A stretch of DNA of 64,000 bases from CALOAD01 sp942491415 (GTDB lineage: Bacteria; Cyanobacteriota; Vampirovibrionia; Gastranaerophilales; CALOAD01). The DNA lies in NCBI GenBank assembly GCA_942491415.1, contig CALOAD010000008.1, forward strand, positions 107,188-171,187, given 5' to 3'. Made by a program: the position numbers and the translations under genes. Positions 1 to 8,061 of the stretch are shown here, in pieces (within the stretch, counting starts at the first letter, position 1; each line of letters opens with the position of its first letter). Below the pieces are notes generated by a model that had not been told where the DNA came from, searched no databases, and saw only the letters and a program-made list of their open reading frames with translations.

Positions 1-966
1 TAATTCGTAAACGCCTTTTATCCTTCTTGAATCTCTAACGCCCAACATTGGTGCTATTTGACTTATATAAGAGTTTTCAAAACCGGGCAAGTATTTTCGA
101 CAAAATTCTGTTAGTTGTCTTATTTGGACTCTTCCTTGTTTATATGCATAGCTTATATCTTTTGCATCAAGTGGATTTAGCGACTTTTTAGAAAAAATTC
201 TAGGGCAATTAAAAGCAACAGCATTCTTTTGCCCCGGTATTGTGAACAACTGAAAATAATCAGCATCTTCTTTTTTTATTACACCGTCTTTCAATGCTTT
301 TTCAAAAAAAGGTTTAAGATTCCAAGCTTTAGATTCGGAAGTATATGCAGTGCTGAGGTGTATGTCATTATTTTGGGTTTTATAAACAGGTGAAGTATCT
401 GAATTTGGGTCAATATCGGTTAAAAACTCTGAAAAATTTTCAATATTGACATTGCCAAGGATGAATCTTAGTGAAAGACATTGATTAATCCCATCTTCTC
501 CTTGTGCGAATTTAATTCCCGAAGCTGTAGCAATATCAGCATCGCCTGTTGCATCAATGAAATATTTTGCTTTTAAATCCGTTAAACCTGATTTATTAAA
601 TACTTTTATTGATTTTATTTTTTCTTTTTCAACGCAAGAAGAAATAAAAGTAGTGTCGAAAAGTACTTCTATATTATGTTCTTGGGTAATGTCATCAAGA
701 ACGCATTTTAGCATTTCAGGATTAAACCAGCCTGAATTGCCATCCTTGAAAGTAATGGAATCTTCTGTTTTTTGAAGTCGAGTAAGAATTTCGGTCATAA
801 ATTCAGTATTATGAATATTTTTCATCATTGGGGTTACCAAAGAGGCTGTTTGAGTTCCTCCCAAAAAAGAATTTTTTTCTATTATTAAAACTTTGCAACC
901 TGATTTTGCTGCTGATACAGCCGCTGCAACTCCTGAAGTTCCTCCACCTGCTATGATTATGTCCAT
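1..966 (-). CDS. FAD-dependent oxidoreductase (partial, C-terminus outside window)
   Basis: Read on the minus strand from an ATG at 966, the frame stays open for 322 codons to the window edge. The N-terminus is a dinucleotide-binding Rossmann fold: MDIIIAGGGTSGVAAAVSAA, with the GxGxxG-like GGGTSG, followed about residue 30 by the IEKNSFLGGTQT segment typical of FAD-dependent oxidoreductases of the pfam12831 type. A second FAD-contacting segment, FIDATGDADIATASG, lies near residues 138-152. These flavoproteins oxidise unknown small substrates in the cytoplasm, and the substrate cannot be told here. An AAGG lies about 7 bases before the ATG. It is divergent from the PadR-type regulator at 1101, which may control it. 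The family call is firm; the precise function is unknown. Confidence 0.8.
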   Translation of the reverse strand, partial: MDIIIAGGGTSGVAAAVSAAKSGCKVLIIEKNSFLGGTQTASLVTPMMKNIHNTEFMTEILTRLQKTEDSITFKDGNSGWFNPEMLKCVLDDITQEHNIEVLFDTTFISSCVEKEKIKSIKVFNKSGLTDLKAKYFIDATGDADIATASGIKFAQGEDGINQCLSLRFILGNVNIENFSEFLTDIDPNSDTSPVYKTQNNDIHLSTAYTSESKAWNLKPFFEKALKDGVIKKEDADYFQLFTIPGQKNAVAFNCPRIFSKKSLNPLDAKDISYAYKQGRVQIRQLTEFCRKYLPGFENSYISQIAPMLGVRDSRRIKGVYEL

Positions 967-973
967 ATAAACC

Positions 974-1002
974 TTGATTTTGTAGTGATTAATTTATATG
1001 AT
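974..1002 (+). promoter_or_regulatory. Putative sigma70 promoter of the PadR-type gene
   Basis: TTGATT (974-979), a 17-bp spacer and TATGAT (997-1002) match a sigma70 promoter reading right, in the gap between the divergent oxidoreductase and PadR genes. Transcription would start about 1009, giving a leader of roughly 90 bases. This is based on consensus matching only. Confidence 0.4.
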
Positions 1003-1100
1003 TCTAGCATATAAAATTTGATTACTAAATAACTCAAATTAATAAAAAATACAAAGCGTGGTTGATAACAAGAATTCCGGCATGTGTTAAATTTATTTTT

Positions 1101-1610
1101 ATGATTGAATTAATTGCCTTATACTTTTTATATGAAAAGCCGCAAAGTATCTATGGGATCAAAAAAATAGCGAGTGATAAATTTGCGATTTATTTTAATC
1201 TTAGCTTAGGCTCCATTCATCCTGCGTTAAAAAGACTTGAAAATTCAAAATACGTTGAGTGCAAAACAGAATATTCAAAAGGCGGGCAAAAAAAGACGGT
1301 TTATTCAATAACGGAAAAAGGTAAAGATTATTTTAAAGATCTTATGATAGCAGAACTACCTTCAAATCCAACTACATCCGAGAATTTAATAAAATTAAAA
1401 ACCTTATTTATTCATTATTTGGATGATGAGGCACAAAAAGCAATTTTGCTTGATATAACTAAATTTTATGATGTTTTAAAAGCAAAAATGCTTAAACAAC
1501 AATCAAAAGAAAAGTTTGTGGATAAATTGCAAAAAACTTTTTTAAAGCAAAATATTGATGAGTTAGAAAGAAAAATAAACGGGTTAAAATCCTTGCTATT
1601 GAATTACTAA
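1101..1610 (+). CDS. PadR family transcriptional regulator
   Basis: This is a winged-helix regulator of the PadR family. The N-terminal half (LIALYFLYEKPQSIYGIKKI, then SLGSIHPALKRLENSKYVEC and KKTVYSITEKGKDYF) follows the PadR helix-turn-helix and wing pattern. The C-terminal half is a charged helix rich in Lys and Glu, as expected for the dimerisation part. The start at 1101 is chosen because it begins at the first conserved helix; an in-frame TTG at 1062 would add 13 residues of unlikely composition. Neither has a clear ribosome site. It is divergent from the flavoprotein gene, so auto- and neighbour regulation is plausible. A hairpin follows at 1663-1695. The ligand is unknown. Confidence 0.82.
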   Translation: MIELIALYFLYEKPQSIYGIKKIASDKFAIYFNLSLGSIHPALKRLENSKYVECKTEYSKGGQKKTVYSITEKGKDYFKDLMIAELPSNPTTSENLIKLKTLFIHYLDDEAQKAILLDITKFYDVLKAKMLKQQSKEKFVDKLQKTFLKQNIDELERKINGLKSLLLNY

Positions 1611-1662
1611 ACCTCCAAATATGTACGGAGTTGATTTTATGCAATCTTGGATACTTAAAAAT

Positions 1663-1695
1663 AAAAAGGTGAGATTTTTTATTTCTCACCTTTTT
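1663..1695. terminator. Bidirectional intrinsic terminator
   Basis: A perfect 11-bp stem (AAAAAGGTGAG at 1663-1673 with CTCACCTTTTT at 1685-1695) around an 11-base loop. It has A-rich and T-rich flanks on both sides and sits between the convergent PadR and ctp genes, so it can end both transcripts. Confidence 0.85.
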
Positions 1696-1699
1696 ATTT

Positions 1700-3019
1700 T
1701 TAATCTTTGATTTTATGAATTAATACTTTTATAGGTTTTTTAATTTCATCAAGAGGCTTCGGTCGGTTTGTTTTTTTAGCTGCAATTAAGCCTTGTAATA
1801 CATTATGAGCTTTTTCCAGTTGTGCATCGTGTTTGCTTTTTACGTCCTCTTCTGTATTTTTGACTACAAAGTCAGGAGTTATACCTTTTTTATGAATATA
1901 ACTGCCGTTTGGAGTTAAATACTTTTGCGTTGTTATATTAATGCCGGAGCCACCTTGCAGTTTGTTGATTTCTTGCACAAGTCCTTTTCCAAAGCTTTTT
2001 TCACCAACTAAAAGAGCTCTGCCATTGTCTTGCAATGCACCGCTAAGAATCTCACTGGCACTGGCACTTCCACCATTAATTAACACAACAAGAGGTTGTT
2101 CGCTAACATAATTCATTGAGGCTCTTGATACTTCTTTGTACCCATCGCGATCTACAGTACTGACTATTTTACCGCCTTTAAGAAGCATATCGGAGATGAA
2201 GATGGCGTTTGTTAATAATCCACCCGGATTCGACCTTAAATCAAGGATTAAACCGTCTTTGTCTTGATATTTTTTAAATGCACTTAAAATTTCTGTACTT
2301 GCGTTTTTGCTCAAAAAAGTGCTAAGTCTTATATATCCGACATTTTTCTTTAATTTGGCTGTTTCAGGAGTTTTTACAGATACAGCTTTTATTTGGATTT
2401 CGGCTCTTGCAACCGTATAAATTTTAGGTTCTTCACCTTCTCTTTTTATTAAAAGATTGACTTTAGATCCTTCAGGACCTCTTATATTATCGGCAGCATC
2501 TTTTACTGTCATACCTTTTGTGCTTTTTCCATCTACTTCGGCAATGTGATCGTTTGCTTTTAATCCGGCTTTATCGGCTGGCGTATCCTCAATTGGAGAT
2601 ATAACAAGCAATTTCCCGTCTCGCACACCAATTTGAACACCTATACCTTTTAGTGTTCCTTTTATTGATTGCCCTTCTTCAGCGAATTCATCAGGGTTTA
2701 AAAATCTTGTATATGGGTCATTTAAGCTTGATAACATAGATTCGATAGCTACATAAGCATCAGATTCCGTTTTTATGGATTCATCATATTTGTGTCTCCA
2801 TCTGATCCATTGTTGACCGTTATTTTCTTGGTCGACATATTTTGTATTAACCAGATTCCAGACATTATCATAAAGAGATTGAGGTGTATAAGCTAAAACA
2901 CCGTTTGTAAAAACACCTAAGTAAGTAAAAACCAATAATGGTACTAAAATTTTGTTAAAATTACTTTTCACTCTTCCCAATTTTACACCTCTTCCGTATA
3001 TGTTTATTGCTTCTTTCAT
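1700..3019 (-). CDS. ctpA: S41 family C-terminal processing peptidase (CtpA/Prc type)
   Basis: This is a secreted or periplasmic serine protease that cleaves C-terminal tails of exported proteins. An N-terminal hydrophobic segment (residues about 23-43, ending VLAY) looks like a signal peptide. A PDZ domain spans roughly 110-205 (GIGVQI, SPIEDTPADKAGLKANDHI). The S41 core follows, with LRSNPGG, the nucleophile region NGGSASASEILSGAL (Ser about 320) and GEKSFGKGLVQ with the general-base Lys about 345; the 25-residue spacing matches Prc. The length of 439 residues is normal. A TTG 13 codons in has a better ribosome site (AGAGGTG) and would give a tighter signal peptide, so the start is uncertain. 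The family assignment is secure. Confidence 0.93.
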   Translation of the reverse strand: MKEAINIYGRGVKLGRVKSNFNKILVPLLVFTYLGVFTNGVLAYTPQSLYDNVWNLVNTKYVDQENNGQQWIRWRHKYDESIKTESDAYVAIESMLSSLNDPYTRFLNPDEFAEEGQSIKGTLKGIGVQIGVRDGKLLVISPIEDTPADKAGLKANDHIAEVDGKSTKGMTVKDAADNIRGPEGSKVNLLIKREGEEPKIYTVARAEIQIKAVSVKTPETAKLKKNVGYIRLSTFLSKNASTEILSAFKKYQDKDGLILDLRSNPGGLLTNAIFISDMLLKGGKIVSTVDRDGYKEVSRASMNYVSEQPLVVLINGGSASASEILSGALQDNGRALLVGEKSFGKGLVQEINKLQGGSGINITTQKYLTPNGSYIHKKGITPDFVVKNTEEDVKSKHDAQLEKAHNVLQGLIAAKKTNRPKPLDEIKKPIKVLIHKIKD

Positions 3020-3052
3020 TAGCAGATATTTTTATGATAGCACATTTTAAAT

Positions 3053-4072
3053 TTAACATTTTATATTAATGTCGGCATTGCAGTTCAAACAGTTCCCTTT
3101 TTTATCATAATTTTTAAAAATGTTTACATAATCTCTTTCAATGCACGTAGCATTGCATTGAGGGCATATAGTTTTTGATATAGTTCCGACATTTCCTAAA
3201 TAGACGTGAGATAAATTATTTTGTTTGCCTATTTTGTAGGCTTTTTTTAGCGTTTCAATAGGAGTTGGATCTATATTAGAAAGTTTATTGGCAGGATGAA
3301 ATTTTGTAACATGCCAGGGCGTTGAATTTCCAAGATTTTCTTCGATCCACTTTGCTATTTTTTCAAGATTTTCTTCATTGTCATTTTTATTTGGAATTAT
3401 ATTTGTTATGCACTCAATATGCATATTATGACTTTTGGCTATTAAAGTTGAATTTAAGACATTTTCATAACTTTTCACTGCACTTATTTCCTGATAAAAA
3501 CTGTCTTCAAAACTTTTTATATCGACTCTAAACGCATCTAAATACGGTGCAATACAATCTAGGGCTTCTTTTGAAATATATCCGTTCGTAACATAAACGG
3601 TGTAAAGACCTTCTTGTTTGGCTAGTTTTGCACAGTCAAGAGTGTATTCAAAATCAACAGTAGGTTCGTTATACGTCCAAGCAATGCCTGACGATTTTGA
3701 TTCTTTAGCTAATTCGATAAGCCTTTCTGGAGATAAATATCTGACAGAATTTTCTTTAAATTCATCAGATTGTGATATTTGCCAATTTTGACAATGTAAG
3801 CATTTGAAATTACATCCCCATCCTCCTACCGATAAAACTTTGGTACCGGGGTAAAAATGATAAAGAGGTTTTTTTTCAATGGGATCAACCGCAATAGAAG
3901 AGATTTTTCCATAATTTAATAGTTTCATTTCTCCATTAATATTCATTCTTGAAGAACATCTTGAAACAGTATTATTAGGTAAAATGCAATTATTAGAGCA
4001 AATACCGCATTTCACTTCGGATTCTGTTTTTTCCCAAAATAAAGCTTGTTTATCTGTAAATGTTTTGTTCAT
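3053..4072 (-). CDS. amrS: AmmeMemoRadiSam-type radical SAM protein (AmrS-like)
   Basis: This radical SAM enzyme carries the cluster motif CNFKCLHCQNWQIS (Cx3Cx2C) near residues 89-102. It is flanked by a Cys-rich N-terminus (CGICSNNCILPNNTVSRC) and a C-terminal zinc-ribbon-like tail (CPQCNATC, then CLNCNADINIKC). This arrangement and the GIAWTYNEPTVDFEYTLD segment match AmrS proteins, the radical SAM member of the MEMO1/AMMECR1 system. The reaction is not firmly assigned. The MEMO1 and AMMECR1 partners are not in this window. The start lies 6 bases after the stop of the upstream M20 peptidase gene, so the two are probably co-transcribed. The family call is strong; the function is open. Confidence 0.87.
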   Translation of the reverse strand: MNKTFTDKQALFWEKTESEVKCGICSNNCILPNNTVSRCSSRMNINGEMKLLNYGKISSIAVDPIEKKPLYHFYPGTKVLSVGGWGCNFKCLHCQNWQISQSDEFKENSVRYLSPERLIELAKESKSSGIAWTYNEPTVDFEYTLDCAKLAKQEGLYTVYVTNGYISKEALDCIAPYLDAFRVDIKSFEDSFYQEISAVKSYENVLNSTLIAKSHNMHIECITNIIPNKNDNEENLEKIAKWIEENLGNSTPWHVTKFHPANKLSNIDPTPIETLKKAYKIGKQNNLSHVYLGNVGTISKTICPQCNATCIERDYVNIFKNYDKKGNCLNCNADINIKC

Positions 4073-4078
4073 TTTCTT

Positions 4079-5383
4079 TTATTTATGTTTTTCTGCAAAT
4101 TTAACAACTATCTCTTCAAGCCATTTGCGACCTTCAAGAAAGCTTTTCCAGTCAATTCGCTCATCACTTGAGTGAATGTCGAATAAATTTGCTACTCCAA
4201 TTATTAGTGGTTCAAACTTTTCACCTTTTGCATTTTTCTTTTCGTTGGCTAATACGTGGGTTTCGGCTCCGGCATGAAAAGATAAAGGTTTTGATTCGAT
4301 ATTATTTGCTTTTGCTGCGTCTAAAACCACCTGTGTTAAGGTTTCGTCATCTGATTTTACAAAAGGTTTCAGATGATGTTCTATTTTTATATCGACCTTA
4401 ATATTATAATCGTATTTTTTTTGAATTTGTTCCACTTCTTTTTTTATCAAGTTTAACAATTCTTTTTCGTTTTCCGGATCAGAGCTTCTTATAGAATAAG
4501 AACTTTGAGCTTCTGTGGTTATGACGTTTAGCATTGATTCTTGGCAGGTTGAAGTTAAAATATTTTCAGAAGAATATTTTTCAGGTAAAGGTTTTTTTAA
4601 TTTACCTAGCTCATAAGCATCTTTTATTGCTTCTGCCGAACATACAGCTGCAGCTCCTGCCATTGAAGCTGCCGCATTTATAGAGGTGATAACACCCCGC
4701 TCATTTTCTTTAAAAACACCTTGAGGGATCTTTGAACTTAGTTCAGAGAGTACTTTAAGCGCATTTACTCTTGTTTTATCTGCGATGTTTATTCCTGAAT
4801 GTCCGCCTTTGCCTTTATATACTTTTATAAATACATTGGTAAATGAAGCACCTTCTACATTAAGTTCTCCTAAGTATTCACCATCTGCAATCAAGGCATA
4901 TTTAGATTGAAGCTTTGAGGTATCAAGGTTTCTGACTCCGGTCATTCCTTTTTCTTCGTCTTTTGTGAAGATAATTTCGACAGGTCCGTGTTCTACTTTA
5001 GAAAAAAGATCGTTTAATTTTCTTGCCAAATCAATTATTACAGCAATACCTGCTTTATCATCAGCCCCTAATGTTCTCGTTTTATCAGTTTCTAAAAATC
5101 GTTCATCTTCACTTAATCTTATATTTATTTCTTCTGAGCCTCCCACTACATCCATATGGGCAGAGAGTAAAAGAGGCGGCACATTTTTACAAGAACGAGT
5201 TGGTGGGATTTTAGCTATTATATTTCCGTATGAATCATTAAAAGCTTGGATTCCATATAAAGAAAAAATTTCTAATATTTTTTTGGCTACTTTTTCTTCT
5301 TTTAACGGCGGTGATGGTATTTCACAAAGTTCGATAAATAAATCAATTAGACCGTGTTTCTTTTTTAATTCTTTCAGATTCAT
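4079..5383 (-). CDS. M20 family metallopeptidase (PepT/PepT2-like)
   Basis: This is a zinc-dependent aminopeptidase or deacylase of the M20 family, cytoplasmic. Metal and catalytic signatures are visible: LLSAHMDVVGG, then TRTLGADDKAGIAV, then FTKDEEKGMTG with the general-base Glu pair, and near the C-terminus PLSFHAGAETHVLANE. The lid/dimerisation domain (GKGGHSGIN) sits in the middle. The start at 5383 is preferred because AAGGGA precedes it by about 7 bases; the frame is open 10 codons further. PepT-like enzymes trim di- or tripeptides, and the substrate here is inferred. It is first in the leftward run with the AmrS-like and CtpA genes. Confidence 0.86.
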   Translation of the reverse strand: MNLKELKKKHGLIDLFIELCEIPSPPLKEEKVAKKILEIFSLYGIQAFNDSYGNIIAKIPPTRSCKNVPPLLLSAHMDVVGGSEEINIRLSEDERFLETDKTRTLGADDKAGIAVIIDLARKLNDLFSKVEHGPVEIIFTKDEEKGMTGVRNLDTSKLQSKYALIADGEYLGELNVEGASFTNVFIKVYKGKGGHSGINIADKTRVNALKVLSELSSKIPQGVFKENERGVITSINAAASMAGAAAVCSAEAIKDAYELGKLKKPLPEKYSSENILTSTCQESMLNVITTEAQSSYSIRSSDPENEKELLNLIKKEVEQIQKKYDYNIKVDIKIEHHLKPFVKSDDETLTQVVLDAAKANNIESKPLSFHAGAETHVLANEKKNAKGEKFEPLIIGVANLFDIHSSDERIDWKSFLEGRKWLEEIVVKFAEKHK

Positions 5384-5490
5384 AAAAAATCCCTTCTTAT
5401 GTGCAAGCCGCAACGATATAGTTTTTATAGTACTGTATTAAAAGTTTACTTTTTTTTGTAAAAGTTTAGCTATTTGAAACAATTATATCT

Positions 5491-5496
5491 TATAAT
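5491..5496 (+). promoter_or_regulatory. Putative -10 box for the 5538-7350 gene run
   Basis: A perfect TATAAT lies 42 bases before the small gene at 5538. The sequence 17 bases upstream (AGCTAT) is a poor -35 match, so this is a tentative promoter for the small protein, its paralogue and mnmA. Confidence 0.3.
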
Positions 5497-5537
5497 AAAT
5501 TATTGAAAATATTTGTTAATAAAATGAGGGTGTTAAA

Positions 5538-5663
5538 ATGCACGAATATGTATTCAAAATGAAAAAAGGCGATGTTGAAATTGAATTAAAATCGGACGAT
5601 ACAAAGTTTATTGAAGAACAGCTCAATAAATGGAGAGAAGATTTAATTAAGAATAAAAAATAA
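5538..5663 (+). CDS. Small protein (41 aa), paralogous to the N-terminus of the next gene
   Basis: The ATG at 5538 is preceded by GAGGGTG with a 6-base gap. The product begins MHEYVFKMKKGDVEIELKSD and continues to a helical, charged end (EEQLNKW motif). Its pattern (Y-x-F-K-M, a short strand, a T/S-D turn, then xQxxKW) is repeated in residues 3-33 of the protein encoded immediately downstream. This suggests a module that also exists as a stand-alone protein. The stop at 5663 is 15 bases before the next GTG, and that gap holds a strong GGAGGAG site, so the genes are co-transcribed. No known function is recognised. Confidence 0.68.
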   Translation: MHEYVFKMKKGDVEIELKSDDTKFIEEQLNKWREDLIKNKK

Positions 5664-5678
5664 CCCCGGAGGAGTAAG

Positions 5679-6314
5679 GTGAGTAAATATACTTTAAATT
5701 TTAAAATGGATGATATAAATCTTGAAATAGTAACCTCTGATAGGGATTTTATAGATAATGAAATGCAAAAATGGGTTTTTGCCGTAAGTAAAAAGGAAGT
5801 TGTAGAACCTGTTAATGCTCTTAAAGATGTTTATCAAGATGCAAAATCTTCTTTTAAGCCCCAAGAACCTCAAAAGGTTGTTGAGAATATAAAAAGTGAA
5901 TCAGAAATGATTCAAAAGTCTACAGTAGATGAAACATCCAATGAAAATAAATTTACTAACGTTTTGAAAGAAAAAATTGAAACCGAAAGTATCGCATTAA
6001 AAGTTAAAGAAAAAATGGAACTTGATATTTCTATCAAAGAATATACTAAGGATAAAGAGCTTTTAGACCCTAAAGATTTCCTTGTTGCAGCCGCTTTTTA
6101 TCTGTCTGAAAAAGAAAAAGTTGAAAGATTTTCGTTAAAACAAATAAATTCAAAAGTCTTGACGTTGACCTCAAGACCCATTGACCACTCGGTGATGCAA
6201 GAGTCTGTGAATGAAGAATTAATAAAAATTATTCCCGACTTTACCGGCATGGCTGATGTTACAGAGTACGCCTTAACCTTAAAGGGTGAAGAATATTATT
6301 TAAATGAACTTTAA
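5679..6314 (+). CDS. Hypothetical protein with duplicated N-terminal module and possible winged-helix C-terminus
   Basis: The start is a GTG at 5679 after GGAGGAG (5667-5673). The 211-residue product has three parts. Residues 1-35 (YTLNFKMDDINLEIVTSDRD, ending MQKW) resemble the 41-residue protein just upstream. Residues about 45-125 are a Glu/Lys/Ser-rich, probably disordered linker. Residues about 130-211 (KDFLVAAAFYLSEKEKVERF, then LTSRPIDHSVMQESVNEEL and TLKGEEYYLNEL) look like a compact helical fold, possibly a winged helix. It overlaps the start of mnmA by 11 bases, implying translational coupling. No family is recognised. Confidence 0.72.
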   Translation: MSKYTLNFKMDDINLEIVTSDRDFIDNEMQKWVFAVSKKEVVEPVNALKDVYQDAKSSFKPQEPQKVVENIKSESEMIQKSTVDETSNENKFTNVLKEKIETESIALKVKEKMELDISIKEYTKDKELLDPKDFLVAAAFYLSEKEKVERFSLKQINSKVLTLTSRPIDHSVMQESVNEELIKIIPDFTGMADVTEYALTLKGEEYYLNEL

Positions 6315-7350
6315 GAATAAAAAAATTGCAGTAGCTATAAGTGGCGGCGTTGATAGTAGCGTCGCTGCTTTTCTATTGAAGCAATCAGGTGCCGAAGTTG
6401 TTGGTGTAACCGGCAAAATGATTGACAATGAAATTTCGGACATGGCTGTTAAACAGGCTCAAAAGGTCTGTAATTTTCTAGATATAAAGCATATAGTTGT
6501 TGATTTGACTGAAAAATTTAATAAAGAGGTTATTGAATATTTTAATAACAGTTATAAAAACGGGCAAACTCCAAACCCTTGTGTAGTCTGCAACAAAAAA
6601 ATAAAGTGGAAAGCTTTATTTGAAGATATAAAAGCAGATTTTTATGCTACGGGACATTATGCCGATTTGAAAAATGAAAACGGTAAATTCAAATTATCTA
6701 GAGCAAAAGATGAGCAAAAAGACCAGCTGTACATGCTTTTCGAGCTATCTCAAAATGACTTGTCAAAGACAATTTTCCCTCTTGCTAAATATACAAAAGA
6801 ACAAGTGAGAAATTTTGCCCAAGAAGCAAATCTTCCTTGTGCAAATAGCAAGGATAGTCAAGATATTTGCTTCATAGCACCTCCCGATACGGCTAAAAAA
6901 TATATTCTTAGGACAATCGGTGAAAAAACAGGAAATATAATCGATTTGAATACAAAAAAAATCCTCGGACAACACACAGGCGCACATTTATATACAGTGG
7001 GGCAAAGAAAAGGAATAGGCATAGCTGCTGAAAAACCTTTGTATGTTATAAGTACTGATACAGTTACTAATACCGTTTTTGTGGGATTTAAAGAACATTT
7101 GTTAAAAAATGAATTGTTTATAAATCAGATAAATTGGCAATTGACAGAGTATAAAAATGACGAATTTGAAGCCAAAGTAAAAATTCGTTATAATACCACC
7201 GCTAAAGATGTTACAGTAATTCCTTTAGAAGATAATAAAGCTAAAATTGTATTTAAAGAACCTCAACATTCAGTGTCTCCCGGGCAAGCGGCTGTTATTT
7301 ATAATGAAAATAATGAATTTTTAATAGGTGGTGGTTGGATTGAAGGTTGA
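6304..7350 (+). CDS. mnmA: tRNA-specific 2-thiouridylase MnmA
   Basis: MnmA inserts sulfur at C2 of the wobble uridine 34 in tRNAs for Lys, Glu and Gln, using ATP and a persulfide relay. The PP-loop ATP pyrophosphatase motif SGGVDSS is at residues 13-19, the first catalytic Cys is in TPNPCVVCNKK (Cys93), and the second is in SKDSQDICF (Cys189). The C-terminal half has the HTGAHLYTVGQRKGIGI segment and the beta-barrel end VSPGQAAVIY. At 348 residues it is slightly shorter than many homologues but has all key residues. It starts inside the end of the preceding gene. Confidence in the function is high. Confidence 0.95.
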   Translation: MNFKNKKIAVAISGGVDSSVAAFLLKQSGAEVVGVTGKMIDNEISDMAVKQAQKVCNFLDIKHIVVDLTEKFNKEVIEYFNNSYKNGQTPNPCVVCNKKIKWKALFEDIKADFYATGHYADLKNENGKFKLSRAKDEQKDQLYMLFELSQNDLSKTIFPLAKYTKEQVRNFAQEANLPCANSKDSQDICFIAPPDTAKKYILRTIGEKTGNIIDLNTKKILGQHTGAHLYTVGQRKGIGIAAEKPLYVISTDTVTNTVFVGFKEHLLKNELFINQINWQLTEYKNDEFEAKVKIRYNTTAKDVTVIPLEDNKAKIVFKEPQHSVSPGQAAVIYNENNEFLIGGGWIEG

Positions 7351-7379
7351 TAAAATTGATAGTGAATAAATAATGGCAG

Positions 7380-7400
7380 ATAAAATATTTTATGTAAATT
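7380..7400 (+). repeat. Left copy of 21-bp inverted repeat
   Basis: This 21-bp sequence consists of the palindrome ATAAAATATTTTAT followed by GTAAATT. Its exact reverse complement is at 7940-7960. The match stops at both ends (7379 against 7961, and 7401 against 7939), so the repeat is sharply bounded. Confidence 0.9.
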
Positions 7401-7462
7401 CAGGACTTTAAAAATCCTCTCTCCGAGGGGAAGTTTTTTCTAAAAAAACTTCACAAAAACTT

Positions 7463-7487
7463 CGACACGAGTTTGTTTTCTTGTTTT
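7463..7487 (+). repeat. 25-nt direct repeat, copy 1
   Basis: The 25 nt beginning CGACACGAGTTTG recur at 7911-7935 with one mismatch (G to A). Both copies lie inside the inverted-repeat-bounded island and have the same orientation. Confidence 0.85.
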
Positions 7488-7525
7488 TATACGCTTCACT
7501 TGATTTTGGTTTTCTTTTTAAAACC

Positions 7526-7563
7526 TGCTTACACAACTCACTAACGTTCAAACAGTGTAAGCA
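7526..7563. repeat. Hairpin, 9-bp perfect stem
   Basis: TGCTTACAC (7526-7534) pairs with GTGTAAGCA (7555-7563) around a 20-base loop. There is no T-tract, so it is not a standard terminator. Confidence 0.6.
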
Positions 7564-7864
7564 TTCTTTATATTTGATGCTCCGCTCTAAAACTTACGAA
7601 AACAAACTACGGTCTATTTGGGGAAAATTAAAGCCTAACAAACGAATTAGAGATTCTTAAAAAGTTATTCCTGAGAAAATTTATCCCCCCTGAAGTAATC
7701 TCAAAATACCTCAAAACAAACAAGGCAAAAGTCTAAAGAGCTACTTTAAAAATCTATAAATTAACTATAAAAATCAAAAAAATAATAAAAACTTAAATTT
7801 CTTTAGGGGGTAAATTTTTGATTTAATAATCTTTTTATAGAAGCTCTATGAGCGGCTAACCTAA

Positions 7865-7897
7865 GGTTTTTAGCCTTGCGAAGTCAAGGTAAAAACC
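7865..7897. repeat. Hairpin with single bulge
   Basis: GGTTTTTA-G-CCTTG (7865-7878) pairs with CAAGGTAAAAACC (7885-7897), leaving one bulged G and the loop CGAAGT. The 13 base pairs and short loop suggest a stable RNA hairpin. Confidence 0.65.
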
Positions 7898-7910
7898 GCC
7901 TAAAAAACTC

Positions 7911-7935
7911 CGACACGAGTTTATTTTCTTGTTTT
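7911..7935 (+). repeat. 25-nt direct repeat, copy 2
   Basis: Matches 7463-7487 with one mismatch. It ends 4 bases before the right copy of the 21-bp inverted repeat. Confidence 0.85.
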
Positions 7936-7939
7936 ACAA

Positions 7940-7960
7940 AATTTACATAAAATATTTTAT
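7940..7960 (-). repeat. Right copy of 21-bp inverted repeat
   Basis: Exact reverse complement of 7380-7400 and contains the same 14-bp palindrome. No target-site duplication is evident outside the two copies. Confidence 0.9.
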
Positions 7961-8014
7961 AAGAACAAAATAAACAATAAATTTATCATTACCAAAACAT
8001 TTATATTTCAAACT

Positions 8015-8046
8015 AAAAAAGACGCATTTGAGAATGCGTCTTTTTT
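8015..8046. terminator. Intrinsic terminator of the coiled-coil gene
   Basis: A perfect 14-bp stem, AAAAAAGACGCATT (8015-8028) with AATGCGTCTTTTTT (8033-8046), and a 4-base loop. It lies just after the leftward gene ending at 8062, and the run of T on each strand lets it act both ways. Confidence 0.88.
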
Positions 8047-8061
8047 ATCTTTAAACTTTGA

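Larger units (their letters stand above)
7351..8014. other. Gene-less structured intergenic island
   Basis: No credible coding frame is seen here on either strand. The stretch 7380-7960 is bounded by a perfect 21-bp inverted repeat and contains several hairpins (7526-7563, 7865-7897) and a 25-nt direct repeat. No transposase or recombinase remnant is seen. It could be a structured RNA region, a non-autonomous mobile element or a decayed insertion; the sequence alone does not decide. Confidence 0.5.

Noticed and set aside
557..775. 72-residue plus-strand frame
   Set aside because: It is antisense to the FAD oxidoreductase, whose Rossmann motif and full-length open frame make the minus strand the coding one.
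1492..1689. 65-residue minus-strand frame over the end of the PadR gene
   Set aside because: It overlaps the PadR coding sequence and starts in the terminator hairpin.
4965..5441. 158-residue plus-strand frame
   Set aside because: Antisense to the M20 peptidase catalytic region, with a composition of a shadow frame and no ribosome site.
7380..7960. Inverted repeats considered as ends of an intact insertion sequence
   Set aside because: No transposase frame or remnant is seen between them and there is no visible target duplication, so only a non-autonomous element or structured region is claimed.
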